In this document: positions 8,130 to 16,399 of the stretch, piece by piece
How the letters are laid out: each line of letters starts with the position of its first letter
Numbering within the stretch: position 1 is the stretch's first letter
Source of the DNA: an uncultured Gammaproteobacteria bacterium
Lineage (GTDB): Bacteria > Pseudomonadota > Gammaproteobacteria > Halothiobacillales > Halothiobacillaceae
DNA length: 42,238 nucleotides
Direction of reading: 5' to 3'
Assembly: GCA_938004235.1 (NCBI GenBank)
Contig: CALKWL010000339.1
Location: 1-42,238 of the forward strand
Program-made: the position numbers and the translations under genes
Notes under the pieces: model-generated
What the model saw: only the letters and a program-made list of their open reading frames with translations
Databases searched by the model: none
What the model was told of the DNA's origin: nothing

Positions 8130-9365
8130 TCACGCCTTGGCTCCGGCATCCAGCGCACGCAGGCTCTCTTCCACGCCGGCGGCATGGGTCAGGTCGGCGA
8201 CGTTGTCCTTGGTGAAAAAGCCCTGAAAATCGCCGAAACGCTGGACGTATTCGACGATTAGCGCCGAATGCTCGGAGGCGCTGGAGAAGATCTGCTTCAG
8301 CCCTTCCTCCCGCGAGCCGATGACGTTGAGCAGGAAGTTCTTGCCGCAACCCTTGAGAGCATCTACCACGTAATCGATGTTCGGCGCGCCGTTGGTTTCG
8401 CCGTCGGCCACGGAAATGGCCAGGTGGTGCAGGCGCGGGCCGAAATTGCGCACGAAGGCTTCGGTCGGCGAGGGCAGGTGCAGCAGGTGGTTGACGAAGT
8501 AGGGGTAGTTGGCGGCGGTGAACACCTTGGCCGGGCTCTTGGCTTCGCGCTCGTAGTGCACGCTCTTGGTGACGTTGGTGGATGAGTTCTGGTCGGCGAT
8601 GTCGTAGGAGCCCCAATAGTAATAGCTGCTGAGGGTGAGGTATTCGAGGATGGCGACTTCGCGGTTCTGGCTGTAGACGCGGGTGGCGAGGTGGTCGATG
8701 GGCAGAAGCAGGCTGTCCAGGCCGAGTTTGGCCTGCATGTTTTTGGCTTCGACATAGGCTTGCTGGATGTCGTCGCGGATGCTGGAGAGGCCGAGGGCGT
8801 AGACGCGCAGTTCGGACTCCGGGCGCTCCCAATAGCCGACGATGTTGTGGGTGTAGGGCGAGGGTTTGACGATGGCCATGTTGGCCGGAAGCTCGAGCTT
8901 GCGGATTTGCTCCTGGTTGAAGAAGCGGATCTCGCGCTCTTTTTGCAGCTCGACGACTTCGTGCAGATTGTCCACGCGGAAAATTTCGCCCATGTAGCGC
9001 GAGTTGGGCTTGGCTGCGCCGACGGGGTAAACCTCGTTGAGGCAGCGAAAGATGCCGCGCATGTTGGGGTCTTTGACTTCGCGCACCAAAAGGTCGGGCG
9101 AGTCGAGGTCGATGCGCAGGACGTGGGTGTAGTGTTCCTCACTTTCCAGGGTGACCAGGTAGTGGTAGGGCGTCATCAGGCAGAGCTCGTTGACATAGCC
9201 CACCGAGCGGTCAGGATCGACGGTAATCATCAGCGCATCCACCGCGCCGATCATGTTGGTCAGCCCCACGCGGTCGCGCTCTTCGAGCAGGCGCACGAGG
9301 TATTCCTCGAACATGGGCGAGTTGATTTTGTCCCCATAGCGGGGCAGGGCAAGCGACGGGCTCAT
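8130..9365 (-). CDS. HPPD-like VOC-fold protein, candidate non-haem iron dioxygenase
   Basis: The 411-residue protein has the two-module layout of 4-hydroxyphenylpyruvate dioxygenase-like members of the vicinal oxygen chelate superfamily. Candidate metal ligands are His225 (PIDHLATRV), His314 (LHHLAISV) and Glu372 (LIVEYVQRFG), which reproduces the His-His-Glu triad in order and spacing. The segment GKNFLLN...LKQIFS...VEYVQRFGDFQGFFTKDN resembles the C-terminal half of HPPD. The first 200 residues do not resemble HPPD and may be a separate domain. The ATG at 9365 has AAGGAG seven bases upstream. It lies between the Anbu gene and the transglutaminase fusion, codirectional with Anbu. Substrate unknown; function is inferred from fold only. 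Confidence 0.75.
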   Translation of the reverse strand: MSPSLALPRYGDKINSPMFEEYLVRLLEERDRVGLTNMIGAVDALMITVDPDRSVGYVNELCLMTPYHYLVTLESEEHYTHVLRIDLDSPDLLVREVKDPNMRGIFRCLNEVYPVGAAKPNSRYMGEIFRVDNLHEVVELQKEREIRFFNQEQIRKLELPANMAIVKPSPYTHNIVGYWERPESELRVYALGLSSIRDDIQQAYVEAKNMQAKLGLDSLLLPIDHLATRVYSQNREVAILEYLTLSSYYYWGSYDIADQNSSTNVTKSVHYEREAKSPAKVFTAANYPYFVNHLLHLPSPTEAFVRNFGPRLHHLAISVADGETNGAPNIDYVVDALKGCGKNFLLNVIGSREEGLKQIFSSASEHSALIVEYVQRFGDFQGFFTKDNVADLTHAAGVEESLRALDAGAKA

Positions 9366-9485
9366 CAAAAGGCTCCTTGGATTGGTTCTTCAGAACAGGA
9401 GTTCTGCAAGAACTGTTCCATGAGACCCGTGCCAATCAGGCTGTTGGATGCCCGATGCTTGATGGGCGTGCGGCAGGAGGGTGGC

Positions 9486-10310
9486 TTAGCTGATCTGGTT
9501 GAATGGATTCATGCAAGGTTGCTGTAGGGCGCACATTTGCTCTTGAACAGGCTGCGGCGCGGTAGGGGGTGTTTCATCGCCCTCGCCGGGTTGCCAGGGA
9601 ATGCGCGGCAAGCCGTCAAGTGCACGCAGCAGACCCGCGCCCCATTTTTCGGTCAGCTCGCGGTAGTAGGGGTCATCTTCGTTGAGTTTGATGCGATAGG
9701 GCTGATCGATCATGTCGCGCTGCAAAATCAGCAGTTCGACTGGCGCGCCGACGCTCAGGTTGCTGCGGATGGTGGAGTTGATGGAGACCAGGGCGCAGCG
9801 TGCAGCGGTTTCCAGATCGGTTTCGGGCTGGATGACGCGATCCAGAATGGGCTTGCCGTATTTGGTTTCGCCAATCTGCAAAAACGGGTGTGCAGGCGGC
9901 TCATGAATGAAATTGCCCTGGGCGTAGATCATGTACAGTTCGGGCGCCTGACCAAGAATCTGGCCGCCAAAAATAAAGGTGGCTTCGAAGTTGGTGTTGG
10001 CCGTGTCGCGGGCTTGTTGCTGGCGTTGCACATTGGTGCTCAGTTGCGCGACAAAATCCACGGCAGCGTGCATATTGGGCATGGTGCTCAGGATGGGTTG
10101 ACCGTCTGCACCTAATTGGTGCATCTGTTTGACCACCTCCTGCGTCGTGGCCAGATTGCCGGCGGCCAGGAGAACAAACATGCGGTTTCCGGGAAAGCGG
10201 TAGCAGTGCATTTTGCTGTAGGTACTGATGTGGTCGAGACCCGCATTGGTACGTGAATCGCTGGCGAATATGAGGCCATTGTTCACGTGAATTCCGACAC
10301 AGTAGGTCAT
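9486..10310 (-). CDS. anbu: Anbu proteasome-like peptidase
   Basis: Anbu (ancestral beta subunit, also called BPH) is an N-terminal-nucleophile hydrolase of the proteasome/HslV fold. Known homologues assemble into ring-like or open helical oligomers. The 274-residue product starts MTYCVGIHV, so removal of Met exposes Thr2 as the expected nucleophile with no propeptide. SDSRTNAG, KMHCY and LAAGNLATTQ match conserved family blocks, including the Asp/Arg region near the active site. The ATG at 10310 gives the exact family N-terminus; longer frames upstream are not supported. It is divergent from the ATP-grasp/alpha-E pair, with which Anbu is regularly clustered in genomes. No unfoldase gene is nearby. 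Physiological substrates are unknown. Confidence 0.93.
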   Translation of the reverse strand: MTYCVGIHVNNGLIFASDSRTNAGLDHISTYSKMHCYRFPGNRMFVLLAAGNLATTQEVVKQMHQLGADGQPILSTMPNMHAAVDFVAQLSTNVQRQQQARDTANTNFEATFIFGGQILGQAPELYMIYAQGNFIHEPPAHPFLQIGETKYGKPILDRVIQPETDLETAARCALVSINSTIRSNLSVGAPVELLILQRDMIDQPYRIKLNEDDPYYRELTEKWGAGLLRALDGLPRIPWQPGEGDETPPTAPQPVQEQMCALQQPCMNPFNQIS

Positions 10311-10448
10311 GGGCTTTATCCTGAGAACTTCGTGTGGGGGGGAGTGTAACAAGGGTTCGGTATAAGCGAGTCAGAAAAATAAGCCAGAAATGCGCCATCT
10401 CGTATATGGCCTCAAGATTGCTAGGTTGCTGAACAGGAGGAACGGACT
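10311..10448. promoter_or_regulatory. Divergent control region between anbu and the ATP-grasp gene
   Basis: This 138-bp region must hold both promoters of the divergent units. On the plus side a near-perfect AGGAGG (about 10435-10440) lies eight bases before the ATG at 10449. I cannot assign -35/-10 boxes or an operator with confidence. Confidence 0.5.
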
Positions 10449-11891
10449 ATGCGCTGCGAGAGTTATCCGAAAACATCGTTCTACGATGAGTTGATTGATG
10501 AGCGCGGTGAACCGCGCGCAACGGCCAAAGCCTTGTGTGCGCACCTGAACCTGCAAAGCGCCGAAGATTTGCGCGCCCGCAGGGAAGCTGTAGACGCTGC
10601 GATCATGACCATGGGCATCAGCTTTACGGTGTACAGCGATGCGGGAAATATCGACCGTGCTTGGCCATTTGACCTGATTCCGCGCATTGTGCCGGAGCGT
10701 GAATGGAAGCAGATTGACGCGGGCTTAAAGCAGCGTCTGCGCGCCTTGAACATGTTTATCGAAGATATTTACAACGAGCAGGACATCGTGCGCGAAGGCG
10801 TGTTTCCGGCGGATGTGCTGGAAGGCTCAGTCAATTATCTTGCGCCCTGTGAGGGCATGAAGCTGCGTTATGGCGCGTGGGCGCATATTTGCGGCACGGA
10901 TCTGGTGCGCGGCGGCGACGGGGTGATGTATGTGCTGGAAGACAATCTGCGCGTGCCGTCCGGCGTGTCCTATATGTTGGAAAATCGCGGGTTGATGAAG
11001 CGCCTTTTGCCGGAGCTGTTTGCCGACCAGGCCATTCTGCCGCTGGATGATTACACCACGCGCCTGTACGAAATGCTGGCCTCGCTCTGTCCGCGCGATA
11101 CGGAGCATCCGGTGATCGTGGTGCTGACGCCGGGGGTGTACAACTCGGCGTATTTTGAGCATAGCTATCTGGCGCAACAGATGGGTGCGTATCTGGTTGA
11201 AGGTACGGACTTGAGTGTTGATGCGGATGATGTCGTGACCATGCGCACGGTGGCCGGGCCGCGTCGGGTCGATGTGATTTACCGCCGGGTGGATGACAAG
11301 TTCATTGACCCCGAAGTGTTCCACAAGGATTCCGTTTTGGGCGTGCCCGGTTTGATGCGCGCCTGGCGCGCCGGCAAGGTGGCGATTGCCAATGCGCCCG
11401 GCTCGGGTGTGGCGGACGACAAGATCGTGTACACCTATGTGCCTGACATGATTCGCTTTTATCTGAATGAAGAGCCGATCCTGCCGAATGTGCCCAGTTA
11501 TCTGTGTATGCGCGAGGATCACCGCGAGTACGTTCTGGCGCATCTGGACGAGCTGGTGGTCAAGCCGGCCAATGAGTCCGGCGGCTACGGCATGTTGATC
11601 GGTCCCAAGGCGAGCGAGGCGGAGCGCGCCGAGTTTGCCAAGCGGATTATTGCCGAGCCGCGCAACTACATGGCGCAGCCAATGCTGGCGCTTTCCACCG
11701 TGCCGACTTTGATCGGCGACGAGCTTGCGCCGCGCCATGTGGACTTGCGCCCGTTTATCCTGCAAGGCAAGGAGATGAGCGTGACCACGGGCGGGCTGAC
11801 CCGCGTGGCCATGCGCGAGGGTTCGATCGTGGTCAACTCCAGTCAGGGCGGCGGCAGCAAGGACACCTGGATTGTGAAGGAGGGCGTGTAA
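10449..11891 (+). CDS. Circularly permuted ATP-grasp protein (COG2308 family)
   Basis: The 480-residue product belongs to the circularly permuted ATP-grasp family predicted to be COOH-NH2 (amide) ligases. Family landmarks include an N-terminal YDEL segment, FIEDIYNEQDIVREG, VLEDNLRVPSGVSYMLENR, VIVVLTPGVYNSAYFEH, YLVEGTDL, VDVIYRRVDD, VANAPG-like IANAPGSGVADDK, VKPANESGGYGM and DLRPFILQGKE. These include the Lys, Glu and Asn positions expected for ATP and metal binding. Its stop overlaps the ATG of the alpha-E gene by one base (TAATG), which implies translational coupling. With Anbu and the transglutaminase-DUF2126 protein it makes a predicted peptide-bond-forming and -breaking system; the product is unknown. 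The start is set by the strong AGGAGG. Confidence 0.93.
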   Translation: MRCESYPKTSFYDELIDERGEPRATAKALCAHLNLQSAEDLRARREAVDAAIMTMGISFTVYSDAGNIDRAWPFDLIPRIVPEREWKQIDAGLKQRLRALNMFIEDIYNEQDIVREGVFPADVLEGSVNYLAPCEGMKLRYGAWAHICGTDLVRGGDGVMYVLEDNLRVPSGVSYMLENRGLMKRLLPELFADQAILPLDDYTTRLYEMLASLCPRDTEHPVIVVLTPGVYNSAYFEHSYLAQQMGAYLVEGTDLSVDADDVVTMRTVAGPRRVDVIYRRVDDKFIDPEVFHKDSVLGVPGLMRAWRAGKVAIANAPGSGVADDKIVYTYVPDMIRFYLNEEPILPNVPSYLCMREDHREYVLAHLDELVVKPANESGGYGMLIGPKASEAERAEFAKRIIAEPRNYMAQPMLALSTVPTLIGDELAPRHVDLRPFILQGKEMSVTTGGLTRVAMREGSIVVNSSQGGGSKDTWIVKEGV

Positions 11892-12844
11892 TGCTCGCGC
11901 GTGTCGCTGAAAACCTGTACTGGATGGGACGGCAGCTTGAGCGTGCCGAAAATACCGCGCGTTTGGTAAATGCCACTACCCAGGTGCTGCTGGATTCGCC
12001 TACGGGGATTGAGCTGGGCTGGGATGAATTGACCCGGGTGATGGGCTTCCCTTCTACGCAGGGCGTGACTGAAGCTGACGTGGTGCATCTGTTTCTGCTT
12101 GATCAGGACAACCCGGGCTCGATTGTGGTGAGTTTGCGTCAGGCGCGCGAGAATGCGCGTTCCCTGCGTGAAGTACTGCCGCGTGAAGCCTGGGAGCAGT
12201 TGAATTCCCTGCATTTGCGTGCGCCTGCGCTGATGACCGCGGCGTTGGAACGCTCGCGGCGTGATGCGGCATTACGTGAGGTCGTGGATGCGCGTTTGTT
12301 GCTGGCGGGTTTGCTGAACGAAACCATGAGCCATGATGCCGCGTTTCAGTTTTTGCGCCTGGGCGCCTTGCTGGAGCGTGCAGACATGACCTCGCGCATC
12401 GTGGATATCAGCAGCGCCGTGGCCTGTACCGCGCCGGGAGGCTTGGGCATGGAAACCACCTGGATCAGTATCCTCAAGGCTCTGAGCGGTTTCCAGATGT
12501 ATCGTCGTCACAAAAATGTACGCATCTCGCCTAAGGCTGTGGTGAGCTTTTTGTTCTCCGATCCGCGTTTTCCGCGCGCGATTCGTTATTGCCTGGAGAA
12601 TATCGAGAGCATTCTGGCCGAGCTTCCCGATCCTGCCGACCCCTTGCGCTCTGCGCGTCAGACCGCGCGCCTGCTCGCCAAGGTGGAACACAGCATGGAG
12701 CTGAATGATGGTTTGCCGGTCTTGATCGACGAGATTCAGCAACGCCTATGCGAGTTGCACAATGCCATTCATGAGCACTATTTCGCCAAGCCGAAGCCCG
12801 AGGCCATTGAGCCTGCACAGACCCAAAATATGGCGGAGGCCTGA
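11891..12844 (+). CDS. Alpha-E domain protein (COG2307 family)
   Basis: The 317-residue, almost entirely helical protein opens with MLARVAENLYWMGRQLERAENTARL, the signature start of alpha-E proteins. It carries many conserved acidic and arginine residues (for example RLGALLERADMTSRI). Alpha-E proteins nearly always sit directly after a circularly permuted ATP-grasp gene, as here, with a one-base overlap. They may act as a partner or scaffold for the ligase; no catalytic role is established. The C-terminal tail (FAKPKPEAIEPAQTQNMAEA) looks disordered. Confidence 0.92.
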   Translation: MLARVAENLYWMGRQLERAENTARLVNATTQVLLDSPTGIELGWDELTRVMGFPSTQGVTEADVVHLFLLDQDNPGSIVVSLRQARENARSLREVLPREAWEQLNSLHLRAPALMTAALERSRRDAALREVVDARLLLAGLLNETMSHDAAFQFLRLGALLERADMTSRIVDISSAVACTAPGGLGMETTWISILKALSGFQMYRRHKNVRISPKAVVSFLFSDPRFPRAIRYCLENIESILAELPDPADPLRSARQTARLLAKVEHSMELNDGLPVLIDEIQQRLCELHNAIHEHYFAKPKPEAIEPAQTQNMAEA

Positions 12845-12880
12845 ATAGTGCGAAGATTTTCAAATGCTTAGGACAATACC

Positions 12881-13192
12881 ATGGATACGATGACGATGCA
12901 GAAGCTGGCGCGTTTCAAAATCATGACGCGCCGATTGGGTGGTTTTAACGTCGATATCTTCCGCTTGGCGCAGGCCGACGATTATGCTCGCGAGATTCTG
13001 GCGCGCGCGCAGGAAGTGGATAACGAGACGCTGGTGTTGTTGGCGCTGGAACTCTCGGATGCGCTCGGCCTGCTGGAGGCGCCCGAAGCTGAGAATAAAG
13101 TCACGTCGTCGCCCATTAAACCGAAACATGCCGAACCTATTGTGGCCGAGGGTAAAGATACCCACAATTACACCTACGGCGCGCGGTTTTAA
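12881..13192 (+). CDS. Small protein of unknown function after the alpha-E gene
   Basis: I do not recognise this 103-residue product. Residues 1-65 look helical (RLGGFNVDIFRLAQADDYAREILARAQEV is split over two helices), residues 66-90 are proline- and lysine-rich and probably flexible, and the tail ends NYTYGARF. A TAGGA sequence seven bases before ATG 12881 fits a ribosome site. It lies 36 bases after the alpha-E gene and 50 bases before a ParA-like gene, so one transcript is plausible. A link to the ATP-grasp system is inferred from position only. Confidence 0.75.
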   Translation: MDTMTMQKLARFKIMTRRLGGFNVDIFRLAQADDYAREILARAQEVDNETLVLLALELSDALGLLEAPEAENKVTSSPIKPKHAEPIVAEGKDTHNYTYGARF

Positions 13193-13242
13193 ATTTTCCA
13201 GGGATGGAATAAAACAGCATTTACCTAATTAGAGACACAGAT

Positions 13243-13935
13243 ATGGCGGACATTCATTTCATTGGCGGCGAAAAGGGCGGCGTGGGCAAATCCATGATGG
13301 CGCGTATTCTGGCGCAGTATTTCATTGACCACGAGCTGCCGTTTATTGGTTTTGATGCCGATAAGTCGCATGGCGCCCTGCTGCGCTTCTACAGCGACTA
13401 TGCTTCCAAAGTGGCGGCGGACAGCTATGAGAGCCTGGATCTCATTGTCGAAGCGGCCACGGCGGATTTTGATCGTCCCGTGCTGGTTGATCTGGCCGCG
13501 CAAACGCAGGACGCCCTGATGCGCTGGATTGACGACTCCGACGTGCTTGGCCTCGCCAGTGAATTGGGGCTGGGCATTCGTTACTGGCATGTGATGGACT
13601 CGGGGCGCGATTCGGTGGACTTGCTCGCGGTGCTGCTGGAGCGCTTTGACGACAAGCTTGACTATGTGCTGGTGCTTAATCAGGTGCGCGGCGATGATTT
13701 TGGCATTCTCAGACAGTCTGGCCTGCTCGCGCGTGCGCAGGAACTGGGCGCGAAGGTCATGACCCTCAAGCGTCTGCATGAGGCCTCGATGGTGAAGATT
13801 GATGCGAGTAATAGCAGCTTCTGGGCGGCGACCCAAGGCGGGGCAGCGCATGAACTTGGACTGCTGGAGCGTCAGCGCGTGAAAATGTGGCTGAAGTCGG
13901 CGTATCAGGAAATCGATCAGCTCATGCAGGGCTGA
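13243..13935 (+). CDS. ParA/MinD-like P-loop ATPase
   Basis: The 230-residue protein starts with a deviant Walker A motif (GGEKGGVGKSMMA), as in the ParA/MinD/MobD group of SIMIBI ATPases. FDADKSHGALLRFY stands at the Walker A' position and PVLVDLAAQ at Walker B. No DNA-binding domain, amphipathic membrane-targeting helix or ParB partner is visible. Such ATPases position DNA, proteins or complexes, or act in plasmid mobilisation. Its stop codon region overlaps the convergent bioD stop by 19 bases. It follows the 103-residue gene and may work with it; the role is unknown. Confidence 0.85.
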   Translation: MADIHFIGGEKGGVGKSMMARILAQYFIDHELPFIGFDADKSHGALLRFYSDYASKVAADSYESLDLIVEAATADFDRPVLVDLAAQTQDALMRWIDDSDVLGLASELGLGIRYWHVMDSGRDSVDLLAVLLERFDDKLDYVLVLNQVRGDDFGILRQSGLLARAQELGAKVMTLKRLHEASMVKIDASNSSFWAATQGGAAHELGLLERQRVKMWLKSAYQEIDQLMQG

Positions 13936-14579
13936 AGACGCGCCAGCAATGCGGCGCCGTTGGCGTGGCGCTCCATGCGCATGATCGGTGCGCCAGTCCA
14001 GAGGCGCAGGTCGGCGTAGTTATCCATGCTGCGCGGCGTTTCGGCGTCAAGCTGATTCAGAATCACCCCGGCCAGCGTCAGCCCGCGATGTGTGACGGCA
14101 TGGATTCCTAGCAGCGCCTGGTTGATGGCGCCCAGTCGGTCGGGAACCACCAGCAGTATCGGCAGACCCAGCTTGGCAGCGAGATCGGCGTTCAGGCCAT
14201 CTTCGGCCAGGGGCGCAAAAAAACCGCCCGCGCCCTCGACCAGGATACAGTCTGCATTTTCCGGCATGGCGCAGGCCGGGTGTAATTCGGCCAGCATGAG
14301 CTTGCGCTTCATATGGCGTGCGGCGCGCGGCGGGCTGGGCGGTGCGCGCAGCGGGTTGGGGCAGATCGTCTCAAGCGTTTCCCATGCGCCTGCGGCGTGC
14401 CGGAGCTGTTCGGCATCCTGTGCAATCAGCACGCCGTCATGCTCGACGCAGCCGGATTCCACCGGTTTGCGTACGGCGACGCGGAGACCCTGCGCGTTAA
14501 GGGCGGCGGCGAGTTGAGCCGCAAGATAGGTCTTGCCCGACCCGGTGTCGCTGGCGGTAATGAAAAAACCTTGAGCCAT
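13917..14579 (-). CDS. bioD: Dethiobiotin synthetase
   Basis: BioD forms the ureido ring of dethiobiotin from 7,8-diaminopelargonic acid, CO2 and ATP in biotin synthesis. The 220-residue product has a P-loop (TASDTGSGKT), the substrate lysine motif VRKPVESGC, and LVEGAGGFFAPL, all typical. The length fits the family. No other bio genes are adjacent. The ATG at 14579 has no clear Shine-Dalgarno, and a 160-bp palindrome lies directly upstream, between it and the carbonic anhydrase gene. The 3' end overlaps the convergent ParA-like gene. Confidence 0.94.
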   Translation of the reverse strand: MAQGFFITASDTGSGKTYLAAQLAAALNAQGLRVAVRKPVESGCVEHDGVLIAQDAEQLRHAAGAWETLETICPNPLRAPPSPPRAARHMKRKLMLAELHPACAMPENADCILVEGAGGFFAPLAEDGLNADLAAKLGLPILLVVPDRLGAINQALLGIHAVTHRGLTLAGVILNQLDAETPRSMDNYADLRLWTGAPIMRMERHANGAALLARLQPCMS

Positions 14580-14590
14580 CAGAAGCTTAG

Positions 14591-14750
14591 CCCGAATGTT
14601 TCATAAATTCGCGCGATGATTGCGCAGGGTATTGTTCGTACAAGGCATTTTCCGAAGAAGTGCCGTATCGGGTTATACGGGCGACTGAGGAAAATGCCTT
14701 GTACGGGCAAGAGACCAGCGAGGGCGGGTGTAATTTATGAAACATTCGGG
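14591..14750. repeat. 160-bp interrupted palindrome, MITE-like
   Basis: Outer arms CCCGAATGTTTCATAAATT (14591-14609) and its exact complement (14732-14750) are 19-bp perfect inverted repeats. Inner arms of 16 bp (14639-14654 and 14689-14704) are also perfect, and a CCGTAT/ATACGG hairpin lies near the centre. The right arm contains the stop and last codons of the carbonic anhydrase gene. The structure could be a small non-autonomous mobile element or a very strong bidirectional terminator; no transposase is present. Confidence 0.85.
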
Positions 14751-15400
14751 TTAATGGGTTCAAAGCGACCTGTATCCGGGTTCCAGGCGCTTAGCAGTCC
14801 GCGCGCCATGTCGAAGTACCAGCCGTGGAGCTTGAGGTGACCGGAGCTCACGCGTGCGCGCACCATCGGAAACGTCAGCAGGTTTTTCAGTGAACGAATG
14901 ATCGAGTCTTTCTCGCACTCGTGCGCCAGACGGTTCATGTCGGCTTCTGGGTAATCGGCGCGCGCCTTGTCGTAGGCAGGCTTGGCCAGCGCCAGCCAGC
15001 GTCCGACCAGATGCGGGCTGTCGATATGCGCATCTTCCGGATTCTCGCATAGCGCGCGAATGCCGCCGCATTGCGAGTGGCCGTTAATGATGATGTGCTC
15101 AACCGCCAGCGAGTTGACGGCGTACTCAATCGCGGCGCTTACGCCGTGTTGCCCCGCATTGATTTCGTACGGCGGCACGATATTCGCCACGTTGCGGATA
15201 ATGAACAGCTCGCCGGGCTCGGTGCCGAACACAATGGCTGGATCCACGCGCGAGTCCGAGCAGCCTAAAAATAGCACGCGTGGATGTTGTCCCTCTCGCA
15301 CCAGCGCTTGGTAATAGGTGTCTTTGCGCTCAAAGCGCTCGCGGCGGAAATGCTGAAATCCAGCAACCAGTTTGTCGATGGGGGCGTGGTTATCGCACAT
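14735..15400 (-). CDS. can: Beta-class carbonic anhydrase
   Basis: This zinc enzyme interconverts CO2 and bicarbonate. The 221-residue product carries all ligands and active-site residues: Cys47-x-Asp49-x-Arg51 in GCSDSRVDP, and His108 and Cys111 in GHSQCGG. Other conserved blocks are FIIRNVANIVPPY and HGVSAAIEYAV. It could supply bicarbonate for carboxylases such as those of biotin-dependent pathways, or support carbon fixation. Its last four residues (PNVS) and stop codon are encoded by the arm of the 160-bp palindrome, so the natural C-terminus may have been replaced. ATG 15400 is 24 bases after the purC stop at 15425, so both may be on one transcript. Confidence 0.95.
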   Translation of the reverse strand: MCDNHAPIDKLVAGFQHFRRERFERKDTYYQALVREGQHPRVLFLGCSDSRVDPAIVFGTEPGELFIIRNVANIVPPYEINAGQHGVSAAIEYAVNSLAVEHIIINGHSQCGGIRALCENPEDAHIDSPHLVGRWLALAKPAYDKARADYPEADMNRLAHECEKDSIIRSLKNLLTFPMVRARVSSGHLKLHGWYFDMARGLLSAWNPDTGRFEPINPNVS

Positions 15401-15424
15401 AGTTTTTGCTCATCGTTTCGGCCT

Positions 15425-16312
15425 TCATTGGGTCAGGCGTTGCAGGGCTTCACGGTATTTGGCTGAGGTGCGCTCGATAATCTCCGGCGGCAGCTCCGGG
15501 CCGGGCGCTGTTTTATCCCAGTCCAGCGCTTCAAGCCAGTCGCGTACAAATTGTTTGTCAAAACTTTCGGGACGCTTCCCCGGCGCGTAGCTGTCCAGCG
15601 GCCAGAAACGCGAGGAATCCGGCGTGAGCGCTTCGTCAATCAGGTGCAGTGTGCCGTGCTCATCGACGCCAAATTCAAATTTGGTGTCGGCAATGATAAT
15701 GCCGCGCGCCAGCGCGTATTCGGCAGCCTCTTTGTAAAGGCGCAGGGTCATGTCGCGCACCTGGGTCGCAAGCTCAAGGCCGACCAGGTTGACGGTTGCC
15801 GCGAAATCGATGTTTTCATCATGATCGCCCACCGCAGCCTTGCTTGATGGGGTGTAAAGCGGTTCTGGCAGTTTGTCGGCCAGGCGCAACCCGGCGGGTA
15901 GGGGAATCCCGCACACCGCGCCAGTGGCTTGGTAGTCCTTCCAGCCCGAACCAATCAGGTAGCCGCGCGCAATCGCCTCAATCGGCAGTGCCTTGAGTTT
16001 TTTGACCAGCATGGTGCGCGGCGCAAGTTCAGCGCATAGCGCCGCATCCGGAATAACATCTTCAAGCGCAAGATCGGTTGCCAGGTGATTGGGAATCAGC
16101 GACTCGAAATGCTTGAACCAGAACAGCGCCGTTTGCGTCAGCACCTCGCCCTTGCCTGCAATCGGCGTAGGCAGAATCACATCGAAGGCTGAGAGCCTAT
16201 CGGTGGTCACGATCAACAAATGCACATCATCCACGGCATAAATGTCGCGCACCTTGCCGCGGTGGATGAGTTGGAGATTAGGGATGTGAGAGTCGAACAG
16301 GGCAGCAGTCAT
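15425..16312 (-). CDS. purC: SAICAR synthetase (phosphoribosylaminoimidazole-succinocarboxamide synthase)
   Basis: PurC joins aspartate to CAIR with ATP in purine synthesis. The 295-residue product belongs to the longer (yeast-like) form. Conserved blocks are LIHRGKVRDIYAVDD, TDRLSAFDVILPTPIAGKG, IARGYLIGSGWKDYQATG, CGIPLPAGL and DTKFEFGVDE. The ATG at 16312 gives the usual N-terminus; an upstream extension to 16375 is not conserved in look and is rejected. Ribosome site weak. Confidence 0.96.
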   Translation of the reverse strand: MTAALFDSHIPNLQLIHRGKVRDIYAVDDVHLLIVTTDRLSAFDVILPTPIAGKGEVLTQTALFWFKHFESLIPNHLATDLALEDVIPDAALCAELAPRTMLVKKLKALPIEAIARGYLIGSGWKDYQATGAVCGIPLPAGLRLADKLPEPLYTPSSKAAVGDHDENIDFAATVNLVGLELATQVRDMTLRLYKEAAEYALARGIIIADTKFEFGVDEHGTLHLIDEALTPDSSRFWPLDSYAPGKRPESFDKQFVRDWLEALDWDKTAPGPELPPEIIERTSAKYREALQRLTQ

Positions 16313-16399
16313 GGCAGGTTCACAGGCAAAGAATGACCGGCATTGTAGCGGGTAAGGGCTGAGACGAAGAAGCACCTGCTGCGGGAGGGGGATGGGCGC

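Noticed and set aside
9391..9420. Operator-like palindrome GAACAG...CTGTTC before the VOC gene
   Set aside because: The inner half-sites do not share one centre of symmetry, so chance is likely.
14313..14606. 97-codon plus-strand frame ending in SPNVS
   Set aside because: It lies opposite bioD; its ending only reflects the left arm of the 160-bp palindrome.
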